This document shows positions 1-9,331 of a stretch of 64,000 nt of DNA, one piece after another. The DNA comes from Jiella sonneratiae (GTDB taxonomy: Bacteria > Pseudomonadota > Alphaproteobacteria > Rhizobiales > Rhizobiaceae): positions 1 to 64,000 of the forward strand of contig NZ_JAFMPY010000012.1 of NCBI RefSeq assembly GCF_017353515.1, written 5' to 3'. The translations under genes were made by a program, and so were the position numbers. The notes under the pieces were generated by a model, which had not been told where the DNA came from, ran no database searches, and saw nothing but the letters and a program-made list of their open reading frames with translations. The stretch's first letter is position 1. Every line of letters begins with the position of its first letter.

Positions 1-75
1 CCACACACCCGGGCCCCGGCGCCCCCCCCGGGGGGGGGGGCCCCCCCCCCCCCCCCCCCCCCCGGCCCCCCCCGG
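1..75. repeat. C/G homopolymer-like tract at the window edge
   Basis: These bases are almost entirely C and G, with an unbroken run of 23 C (about 41-63) and a run of 11 G (about 30-40). No reading frame or regulatory signal is visible. Such a tract at the very end of a sequence is most easily explained as low-quality or artefactual contig-edge sequence. Confidence 0.6.
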
Positions 76-96
76 GACCGGCCATCCGGGCAGGAG

Positions 97-129
97 GGCC
101 CGCGGATCGGCGACGATCCGCGGGCCTTC
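97..129 (+). terminator. Rho-independent terminator of a gene upstream of the window
   Basis: A perfect 13-bp GC-rich stem (97-109 paired with 114-126) closes a 4-nt loop (GCGA) and is followed by TTCGTTCGT. The shape suits an intrinsic terminator read rightward, closing a gene that lies before the window. The T-tract is short, so efficiency is uncertain. Confidence 0.6.
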
Positions 130-175
130 GTTCGTCATGGCCGTTGTCATCCTCGACGCGGGTCGCCTCGCAGCG

Positions 176-220
176 GCCGGGTCGGGTCGGGCAGGGTCGG
201 GTCGGGCAGGGTCGGGTTGG
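176..220. repeat. GTCGG pentamer tandem repeat
   Basis: Eight consecutive pentamers (GTCGG, GTCGG, GCAGG, GTCGG, GTCGG, GCAGG, GTCGG, GTTGG) run from about 181 to 220 and make a 15-bp higher-order period. They lie about 110 bp before the oxidoreductase start, so they could sit in its leader. A longer in-frame reading from 137 would translate the repeat as Gly/Ser/Arg-rich sequence, which argues against that upstream start. Confidence 0.7.
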
Positions 221-331
221 ACCGGGGTGACGGGGCGTTTCCTTGCCGCCAGCCATGAACCACTACCTCTTCTGCGGATGCGCGTCCGCGCCGGACCGGC
301 CGGGCGCCCCAGTAGAAGAGGATTCATCGCC

Positions 332-1339
332 ATGAAAGCCATCCGACTTGCCCGGCCCGGCGGTCTCGACCGCCTCGGCCTCGTCGATCTCGACGATCCC
401 GGCACGCCCGGCCCGGGCGAGATCCGCGTCCGCATCCGTGCGAGTTCGCTCAATTTCCACGACTACGGCGTCGTCTCCGGCAGGGTGCCGAGCGAGGACG
501 GCCGCATCCCGATGTCGGACGGCGCCGGCGAAGTCGAGGCTGTCGGCGAAGGCGTCACCGAGTTTGCTGTCGGCGACAGGGTCGTCTCCGGCTTCTTTCC
601 CCACTGGCTGGACGGCGAGGCGGCGGTCGCCGACTTCCGCACGACTCCCGGCGACGGCGTCGACGGCTATGCCCGCGAGGTCGTGGTGCGGCCGGCGACG
701 TGGTTCACCCATGCGCCGAAGGGCTACTCCGACGCCGAGGCGGCGACGCTGACGACCGCCGGGCTCACCGCCTGGCGGGCGCTCGCCGTCGACGGGGGGC
801 TGAAGGCCGGCGACACGGTGCTGACCCTCGGCACCGGCGGCGTTTCGATCTTTGCGCTGCAGATCGCCAAGGCGATGGGCGCGACGGTGATCTCCACCTC
901 CTCGTCCGATGCGAAGCTGGAGCGGCTGCGCGGCCTCGGCGCCGACCATGTCGTCAATTACAGGACCACCGAGAACTGGGGCGAGAGGGTCCGCGAGATC
1001 ACCGGCGGCCGCGGTGCCGACATCGTCGTCGAGGTCGGCGGGCCGCAGACTCTCGGCCAGTCGATCACCGCCTGCCGCATCGCCGGCCACATCGCGCTGA
1101 TCGGCGTTCTGACCGGCCGCTCGGGCGAGGTGCCGACGGCGGCGCTGATGGCGCGGCAGCAGACCCTCAAGGGCCTGATCGTCGGCAGCCGCCGCCATCA
1201 GCAGGACTTCGTCCGGGCGCTCGAGGCGACGGGGGTGAAGCCGGTGATCGACCGGACGTTCCCGCTCGCCGGGATTGCCGACGCGTTTCGCCACGAGGAG
1301 TCGGGCGCGCATTTCGGCAAGATCTGTCTGGAGATCTGA
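332..1339 (+). CDS. Zinc-independent medium-chain alcohol dehydrogenase / quinone oxidoreductase family protein
   Basis: A 335-residue medium-chain dehydrogenase/reductase (MDR). Residues 1-120 form the GroES-like catalytic fold (SLNFHDYGVVSGR, then MSDGAGEVEAVGEG). A Rossmann domain follows, with the nucleotide-binding stretch LTLGTGGVSIFALQIAK near residues 165-181. The cysteine zinc ligands and the GHE motif of classical alcohol dehydrogenases are absent, so it belongs with the zinc-independent NAD(P)H:quinone oxidoreductase-like branch. Its substrate cannot be predicted. The ATG at 332 is chosen because AGAAGAGGA lies just upstream and family homology begins there; the longer frame from 137 would add residues encoded by a DNA repeat. 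It is a lone gene followed by an inverted-repeat element. Confidence 0.88.
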   Translation: MKAIRLARPGGLDRLGLVDLDDPGTPGPGEIRVRIRASSLNFHDYGVVSGRVPSEDGRIPMSDGAGEVEAVGEGVTEFAVGDRVVSGFFPHWLDGEAAVADFRTTPGDGVDGYAREVVVRPATWFTHAPKGYSDAEAATLTTAGLTAWRALAVDGGLKAGDTVLTLGTGGVSIFALQIAKAMGATVISTSSSDAKLERLRGLGADHVVNYRTTENWGERVREITGGRGADIVVEVGGPQTLGQSITACRIAGHIALIGVLTGRSGEVPTAALMARQQTLKGLIVGSRRHQQDFVRALEATGVKPVIDRTFPLAGIADAFRHEESGAHFGKICLEI

Positions 1340-1417
1340 GGGGAGGAGTTCTTTCCGGGGAGGCGGCAGCGGCCTTGAACGGCGCAGCTGGATTTTGAAC
1401 GGCAGCGGCTGCTGCTT

Positions 1418-1594
1418 CACCCCCCTCTGGCTTGCCAGCCATCTCCCCCGCAAGGGGGGAGATCGGAAGCTCCCACCGATGCCGCTTCCTTTGGACGTCT
1501 ATGCCAGCGGCACGCCTCCGCTGACCGCAAGGCATCGGCGCAGGGCCGATCTCCCCCCTTGTGGGGGAGATGCCCGGCAGGGCAGAGGGGGGTG
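1418..1594. repeat. Facing pair of ~49-bp intergenic repeats (BIME-like)
   Basis: The arm at 1418-1466 recurs in reverse complement at 1546-1594 with only a few mismatches. Each arm also holds its own hairpin (CTCCCCC then GGGGGAG). The element fills the 325-bp space between the oxidoreductase (ends 1339) and the DUF4396 gene (stop at 1665). These genes converge, which is the usual location of such elements. Similar CCCCCTCTG...GGGGGAGATCGG elements are common between genes in Rhizobiales. Nothing else is visible in this spacer. Confidence 0.85.
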
Positions 1595-1664
1595 CACCGA
1601 CATCCGACGAATGTCTGGAAAGGCCGCAATTCTAAGGGCCCTTCCGCCTTTTCGCCTCAGGCTC

Positions 1665-2441
1665 CTACATCGCTTCCTTGATGCCCTTGTCGATCAGCCA
1701 GACATTGACCGGATAGGCGGTGAGGAAGCCGCAGAGCATGGCGATCTGCATCATGAACCAGAATTCGACGCTGTTCACCTCGAGCTTCGTGCCGAGCAGG
1801 CTGCCGAAGATCCAGAAATGCGCGATCGCCATGAAGCCGTACATGCCGACCTGCCAGGAGGTCAAAGAGAGCGTGTCGGCCTTCAGCGCCGCGACGATGC
1901 CCTGGCCCGGCGACATGTCCTCGTTCATCGGCTTGATCGCGAAATACTGGAAGACGATGCCGAAGCCGAAGGCCAGCACGTAGTCGAGGATCCAGACGGC
2001 GAAGATCTTTTCGGAAAAGATCGAGTGCCAGCCGAGCCACACGGCGACGGCGGGGATGAGAAAGGCGAGCCACTCGGCGCAGATGTCGCCGAGCGTGCAG
2101 CCGGCGCCGCAGTGGGCCGCGCCCTTGCCGACGCTCGCATAATGCGGCGTCTCGGTCTTCGACGGCATCGGCTTGCCGGCCTGCATCGCCGGCATCGCCC
2201 GGCTGTGGGCGGCGAGCTTGCCCCATCTGCGATAGGCCCAGACCGCCAGCGGCCCGGCATAGAGGCCGGTGATCGGCCAGACGACGTTCATGATCGCCAT
2301 GTGCTGGGGATCGCGGCGCGTGTCGACGAGGATGGCGAGGGCGGAAAGGACGCCGACGACGAGCGCGACGATCGCCAGGACGTGCAGCCAGGTGGGAATC
2401 AATGCGGGCCTCCAGATCTCGGTTCGAGCGGAGGCGGTCAT
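1665..2441 (-). CDS. DUF4396 domain-containing integral membrane protein
   Basis: A 258-residue protein with about six hydrophobic segments, matching the DUF4396 family of bacterial inner-membrane proteins of unknown function. Recognisable features are the N-terminal helix WLHVLAIVALVVGVLSALA, a cysteine/histidine cluster before the third helix (HCGAGCTLGDICAEW), and a C-terminal AMLCGFLTAYPVNVWLI segment. The Cys/His cluster could bind a metal or heme, which is inference. The ATG at 2441 places translation just before the first membrane helix; the longer frame to 2645 adds a low-complexity Arg/Pro-rich extension and is disfavoured. The gene appears to be monocistronic. Confidence 0.82.
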   Translation of the reverse strand: MTASARTEIWRPALIPTWLHVLAIVALVVGVLSALAILVDTRRDPQHMAIMNVVWPITGLYAGPLAVWAYRRWGKLAAHSRAMPAMQAGKPMPSKTETPHYASVGKGAAHCGAGCTLGDICAEWLAFLIPAVAVWLGWHSIFSEKIFAVWILDYVLAFGFGIVFQYFAIKPMNEDMSPGQGIVAALKADTLSLTSWQVGMYGFMAIAHFWIFGSLLGTKLEVNSVEFWFMMQIAMLCGFLTAYPVNVWLIDKGIKEAM

Positions 2442-2733
2442 CGGCTGTCGGACATCGCTGTCCGGGAAAACGCGTCGCCCCGCGCGGGTCCCGCGATCCG
2501 GAAAGATCACGGGGGCCGCGCGGGGCGGGCGCAAGAATGCTGCCGACCCTGGATGCATCGGGCCGATCGGCCCGGTGCCGGGTGGAGAGTGTCTGCCGGT
2601 CTGCCCCGCCTCGCGCTTCGGTGCGTTACAGCGTGGCGGTCGCATCGGACGGATGCGGCTCGCCGCGCTGCCTCGAAGGGCGAATGATCAGGCTTGCGGA
2701 TGGTTCCGGCAGGCGCTTGCCCGGCGGGCAGCG

Positions 2734-2967
2734 TCAGTGAGCGGCGCGGCGCTTCGGCCCGGGCAGCAGCCCTTCGCGCTGCGCCTGCTTGCGGGCGAGC
2801 TTGCGCGAGCGGCGGATCGCCTGCTGCTTCTCGCGGGCGCGGCGCTCGGACGGCTTCTCGTAGGCGCGGCGCGCCTTCATCTCGCGAAAGACGCCCTCGC
2901 GCTGCAGCTTCTTCTTCAGCGCGCGCAGGGCCTGATCAACATTGTTGTCTCGAACGTCGACTTTCAA
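2734..2967 (-). CDS. rpsU: 30S ribosomal protein bS21 (copy 1)
   Basis: A 77-residue, strongly basic protein with the S21 core [18 protein letters not shown] followed by an Arg/Lys-rich helix ([19 protein letters not shown]). S21 joins the 30S subunit near the anti-Shine-Dalgarno end of 16S rRNA and takes part in initiation. The TTG at 2967 is the preferred start: an AGGGAG ribosome site lies about 6 nt upstream and the protein then begins [11 protein letters not shown], as in relatives. The longer frame from 3063 has no family match in its first 32 residues. A second, diverged copy lies at 55621-55845. Confidence 0.93.
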   Translation of the reverse strand: MKVDVRDNNVDQALRALKKKLQREGVFREMKARRAYEKPSERRAREKQQAIRRSRKLARKQAQREGLLPGPKRRAAH

Positions 2968-3517
2968 AGCGACTCCCTCTCTTCTCGGTGCGAAACCGGC
3001 GGCGGAGACCGACGGGTTTCGATCAGCTTCAGGACGCGGACACAGCCCCGCCGTTTCCGGCACGGCGCGGTTCCGCGCGACACGGAATGCGGCCGACCCG
3101 GCCGGCCGCGCGGCGACCGGTCCTCGTCGGCCGGGCGCCCTTGCGGGACGCCCTTGCCTCGGCTCGCTCTGCCATCATCGCAGGGGAGCAACGCTGTCTT
3201 GCGATCGCTGGCGGATCGATCGCACCGTTGGCGCCGCAGGCACTGGAGCGACGGCTTCGGCCATCGTCCACCGCTTCCGGGGCACGGCATTCCGCAGGAC
3301 GGTCTCGCGTTGCGACTGGCGGTCGGCGGGACGGGAATGCCCGGTGTGTCAAGGCGTCGAGCGCATCGAAGACCCCTTTCGAAAAGGGCCGGACGGATGC
3401 GCCGCAGCAAGACTGTGCGCGGTCATATAGGCCAATATCCCCGCGACCGCAAATCGCGATCGCGAGATCGCGACCCACCGTCGCTGCCCCCTTGCCGCGC
3501 CGGATGTCGTTTCCGCC
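2968..3517. other. Non-coding spacer between P450 and rpsU
   Basis: About 550 bp without a supportable gene. Open frames exist on both strands, but they have no recognisable domain or ribosome site and look like GC-rich chance frames. A palindrome-rich stretch (CGCGATCGCGAGATCGCG, about 3454-3471) is present. The segment next to 2967 must carry the rpsU leader. Confidence 0.5.
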
Positions 3518-4918
3518 TCAGTGGCGCCGCGAAATCCGCATCGGCAGGCCGCCGTCCGGCTGGACGGTGATGCGCTGGACCACTTCCGGCGGCCGCTCGC
3601 CCACATAGTCGAAGCGCAGGTCCCTGAGGAGCAGCGCCAGCGCGATGACGCCCTCCTGGATGGCGAAGCTCGCGCCGATGCACACCCGCGGGCCGACGCC
3701 GAAGGGCAGGTACTGGTAGCGGTCGATGCTGTCGCGATTCTCCGGCAGGAACCGGCTCGGCATGAAGTGATCCGGCCGGTCCCAGAGCATTTCGTGGCGG
3801 TGGACCAGCCAGGGCATGACGAGAAGGGTCGAGCCGGCGGGAATGTCGAGGCCGCCCACCCGGTCGGGCTTCAGCGCCGTGCGGTTGAGCGAGGGGGCGG
3901 GCGGATAGAGCCGCATCGCCTCCTCGAAGGCGGCCTTGGTGTGGATCAGCCGGTCGGCCCACTCGCTCGGATGGGAGAGCGTCGGCAGGACCTCGTCGAT
4001 CTCCGCCTCGACCAGCGCCCGCTCCTGCGGCGCCTGCGACAGGAGATACAGCGTCCAGGCGAGCGACCGGGCGGTGGTCTCGTGGCCGGCGCCGATGAAG
4101 GTGATGATGTTGTCCTCGATCTCCTCGCTCGACAGGCCGTCGGCCTTGATCAGCAAGGTGAGGAGGTCGTTCGGCGTGCCATCCGGGTCGCGGCTGAGGC
4201 GCTCGCGCCGCTTCTCGATCGTCTCGGCGATGAGCGCGCGGAAATAGGTCATCGACTTGCGGCCCTTCAGGCGCCGCAGCCGCGGCAGGAAGGCCGGGGC
4301 GTTGAGGAGGTCGAGCGGATCGATCCGGCCCATCGAACCGAGGAAATCGCGCGTCGAGCGGGCGAAGCCCTCAGGCTCGGAGGCGATGTCGCCGGAAAAC
4401 AGCGTCTCCTGCAGGATGTCGAAGGTGAGCAGCGTCATCTCGTGCGAGATGTCGGCGGTCTCGCCGGCGCGCCCTGCGAGCCCTTCGGCGAAGAGGGCCG
4501 AGCGCGCCTCCATCTGGACGGTGAAGCCGGCGATGTGGCGCGGCGTGAAGACCGGGGCGATGGCCTTGCGGGTGCGCCGCCAGAGTTCGCCCTCGGCGGT
4601 GAGGAGCCCGTCGCGCAGGAGCGGCCGCAGGATCCGCTGGCGCAGCGGCTGCATCACGTAGTTCCTGGCGTTCTCGACGAGGCAGTAGCGAATGCCGGCG
4701 GGATCGTTGACGACGACGTTCGGAACGCCCAGCCAGGCGCCGCGCACATAGGGCTCCTTGAAGGCGCGCGTGCCCCAGATTTCGATCGGGTTGCGCGTCG
4801 CCGTGCGGATGAAGCTCGCAAAGCCGAGCGGCTGGGAATGCGGCACCGGGGCCGGGGCGCGGAAGGGCTGACCGCCCGGACGGGACGGGGCGGCGGAAAC
4901 GGCGGACGGGTTCGACAT
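3518..4918 (-). CDS. Cytochrome P450
   Basis: A 466-residue soluble P450 with all signature elements. The I-helix oxygen-activation motif is AGHETT (277-282), the K-helix ExxR is E333-A-M-R336, and the heme-binding loop FGVGPRVCIG (406-415) has Cys413 as the axial thiolate. There is no N-terminal membrane anchor, as expected for a bacterial class needing separate ferredoxin and reductase partners. None is encoded nearby, so redox partner and substrate are unknown. The ATG at 4918 was chosen; an in-frame ATG at 4936 is an alternative, and neither has a strong ribosome site. A closely spaced thioesterase lies upstream on the same strand, but with a 180-bp gap. Confidence 0.95.
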   Translation of the reverse strand: MSNPSAVSAAPSRPGGQPFRAPAPVPHSQPLGFASFIRTATRNPIEIWGTRAFKEPYVRGAWLGVPNVVVNDPAGIRYCLVENARNYVMQPLRQRILRPLLRDGLLTAEGELWRRTRKAIAPVFTPRHIAGFTVQMEARSALFAEGLAGRAGETADISHEMTLLTFDILQETLFSGDIASEPEGFARSTRDFLGSMGRIDPLDLLNAPAFLPRLRRLKGRKSMTYFRALIAETIEKRRERLSRDPDGTPNDLLTLLIKADGLSSEEIEDNIITFIGAGHETTARSLAWTLYLLSQAPQERALVEAEIDEVLPTLSHPSEWADRLIHTKAAFEEAMRLYPPAPSLNRTALKPDRVGGLDIPAGSTLLVMPWLVHRHEMLWDRPDHFMPSRFLPENRDSIDRYQYLPFGVGPRVCIGASFAIQEGVIALALLLRDLRFDYVGERPPEVVQRITVQPDGGLPMRISRRH

Positions 4919-5100
4919 GGATCGCGACTCGCGCATGTTGACGGTCGGGCCGCCGCGGCCGCAGCGCGGCCGGGCGGCGCCTCGACCGCGCATATGGGAG
5001 GAGTGGAGAAGGGCGTCGAGGGGAAGGCGCGGCGATGAAAGGTCGCGCCGGCGAGGCGCGCCCGCGCCCCGGCGCGTCTTCCGGGCCCCGGCGCCGGTGC

Positions 5101-5541
5101 TCAGCCGCCCGCGCCGCCCGCGCCGCCGGCGACGACGTGCGGCGCCAAGGCCTCGCGCATCTCCTCCGGCAGCGGCGTCGACCGGCGCGTCGCCTCGTCC
5201 ATCAGGACGATCACCGTCTCGGCGCCGGCGCAGAGAGCGCCATGCTGGAAGACCGCCTGGACGAGCCGGATCGAGCTGTTGCCGAGGCCGGCGATCCCGG
5301 TTCCGATCTCCACCTCGCCCGGCCAGTTCACCTCGCGGCGAAAGTCGATGGCGAGGCGGGCGATGACGAAGGCCCGGCCTTTCGGCGGCGGCGCCTTGCC
5401 GGAATGCAGCAGTTCGACGCGGCCGGTTTCGAAGAAGGTGGAGAACACCGCATTGTTGACGTGGCCCTGGCGGTCGGTGTCGCGGTAGCGGAGTTTTTCG
5501 CGCGTCCGGAAGGGAAAGCTCGCGAGCGTCGTCTCGGCCAT
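5101..5541 (-). CDS. Hotdog-fold acyl-CoA thioesterase (4HBT family)
   Basis: A 146-residue protein with the 4HBT thioesterase signature YRDTDRQGHVNNAVFSTFFE near residues 19-38. Its Asp and the following Gly-His-Val-Asn are typical of the catalytic segment. The family hydrolyses acyl-CoA thioesters in the cytoplasm; chain-length preference cannot be read here. The ATG at 5541 has a strong AGGAGG site about 8 nt upstream, so the longer frame to 5727 is rejected. The C-terminus is a short Gly/Ala run. The gene is divergent from gyrB across 237 bp. Confidence 0.88.
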   Translation of the reverse strand: MAETTLASFPFRTREKLRYRDTDRQGHVNNAVFSTFFETGRVELLHSGKAPPPKGRAFVIARLAIDFRREVNWPGEVEIGTGIAGLGNSSIRLVQAVFQHGALCAGAETVIVLMDEATRRSTPLPEEMREALAPHVVAGGAGGAGG

Positions 5542-5711
5542 GGAATCGGCCTCCTTTCGTGTGATGGTGGCTGGTCTGCGCAAGGCCCCGCGGCGCGAGG
5601 CCCGGCTTTGAAGGATCGGGGCGGGCCGCAGCGGCGGCAGAAGCGCGCGGCGGCCGGCGTCGCGCCGGACCGGCCGGCAGGCCGGCGCTTTCGCCTTGCC
5701 GGGTGAATGCC

Positions 5712-8217
<2,506 letters not shown>

Positions 8218-8502
8218 CGCGGCGGCTATCGGCGGTCATTCTTCGTATCCGATCTGACGGACGAAGAGATGGACCTTTTTCTCCGGCCAGGGTCCCAGCG
8301 GATTTCGACTGGGATCCGGAGGAGACTGTGGTCACGGCGTCGTCGTAATCCGTGCGGATTTCGGAGCGGATCGAGCCGGGCCTCGTTCTCAGACACTCAT
8401 AATCTGTGGGCTGAAGAAGCCGAGGACGGCCGTGAAGAAGGCAGCAAGGAGGACAGGCCGGCCGTCATCGTTCTCGCGCCGGGAGGCCGAGAGGATGCGG
8501 CT

Positions 8503-9117
8503 TCAGGGCGTCCGATCATCTGCGGTGTGAACGACGACGTGCAACTGCGGCCTCCGCCTCGGCTCCAGCGTATCGTAGACATCGGCCAAGGCGAGAGAGC
8601 CGCCGATCTCCGGCAGATGAACCGTGTCGGCTAGATCGTCGTATTTCTCGATGGACCAGACGCCGTTCGGATCGCGGCGATAGACCCTTACCGACACGAC
8701 GTCGGGCTCGACGAGCACGATCACCCGAATGTCTTCGCGTCCCCGGTATTCTTCCAGCTTGTCCGCCAGATCGGTGGCGAGCGTGCCGGGAGACGAGACT
8801 TCGACGACGATCGTCGGGCGGGACGCCTCTTTCGCATCGGCGTCCGGCGGGCCGCAATCGACGACGACGTCGGGAAACCGGATTCCGCGGGGGCCGGTCC
8901 TGACGGCGGTGTCGCTCGACGTCGTTCGGCAGCCACGCCGTTTCGCATGGGCCGCCAGCGACACGACGATGTTCGTCGTGACCACGTTGTGGCTCTCCTT
9001 GGCGCCCGCCATCATGCGAACCACGAGGCCGTCCGCCAGCTCGTAACGCTCTTCCTGCGCCTCGATCCAGACGAGAAAACGATCGGCCGACATCGGTTCA
9101 TGCTCGGCTACGGCCAT
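8503..9117 (-). CDS. Uma2 family (DUF820) restriction-endonuclease-fold protein
   Basis: A 204-residue Uma2-type protein. The family has a PD-(D/E)XK nuclease fold, is very abundant in cyanobacteria, and its biological role is unsettled. Visible features are the opening MSADRFLVWIEAQEERYEL, the catalytic acidic residue in FPDVVVD (Asp83), the second acidic strand IVVEVSSP (Glu106) and the following lysine in DKLEEYR. All expected catalytic residues are therefore present, and activity is plausible but unproven. The ATG at 9117 has AAGGAT upstream and matches the family N-terminus; the longer frame to 9267 is rejected. It has no operon partners or adjacent methylase, so a classical restriction-modification role is unlikely. 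Confidence 0.85.
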   Translation of the reverse strand: MAVAEHEPMSADRFLVWIEAQEERYELADGLVVRMMAGAKESHNVVTTNIVVSLAAHAKRRGCRTTSSDTAVRTGPRGIRFPDVVVDCGPPDADAKEASRPTIVVEVSSPGTLATDLADKLEEYRGREDIRVIVLVEPDVVSVRVYRRDPNGVWSIEKYDDLADTVHLPEIGGSLALADVYDTLEPRRRPQLHVVVHTADDRTP

Positions 9118-9331
9118 CTCGAAAACATCCTTCCCGGTCCGTTCCGGCCGGGCGTCGTCGGCAGGAACGGCGCGAAGGATAACAATTCGCCGGGTGGCGT
9201 GAAAGAACGTGCGATCCCGGCCGCCGCCCGGTCGACGCCTCTTTGTCGTCCCGGACCGGGCCGTCACTCATGGCGAGGCCGCCGGCACGGGTCGGCGCCG
9301 GCGGCCTTTGTCTCATTCGGCCGAACGGGTC

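Noticed and set aside
1-320. Replication origin or rRNA edge at the window start
   Set aside because: No DnaA boxes or rRNA-like sequence was seen. The region is a homopolymer tract, a terminator and a short tandem repeat.
137-331. N-terminal extension of the oxidoreductase
   Set aside because: The extra 65 residues are encoded partly by the pentamer repeat and precede the start of family homology. The ATG at 332 has a ribosome site.
2964-3478. Several 110-160-residue frames on both strands upstream of rpsU
   Set aside because: They overlap each other, have no recognisable motif, and two of them run through the rpsU leader.
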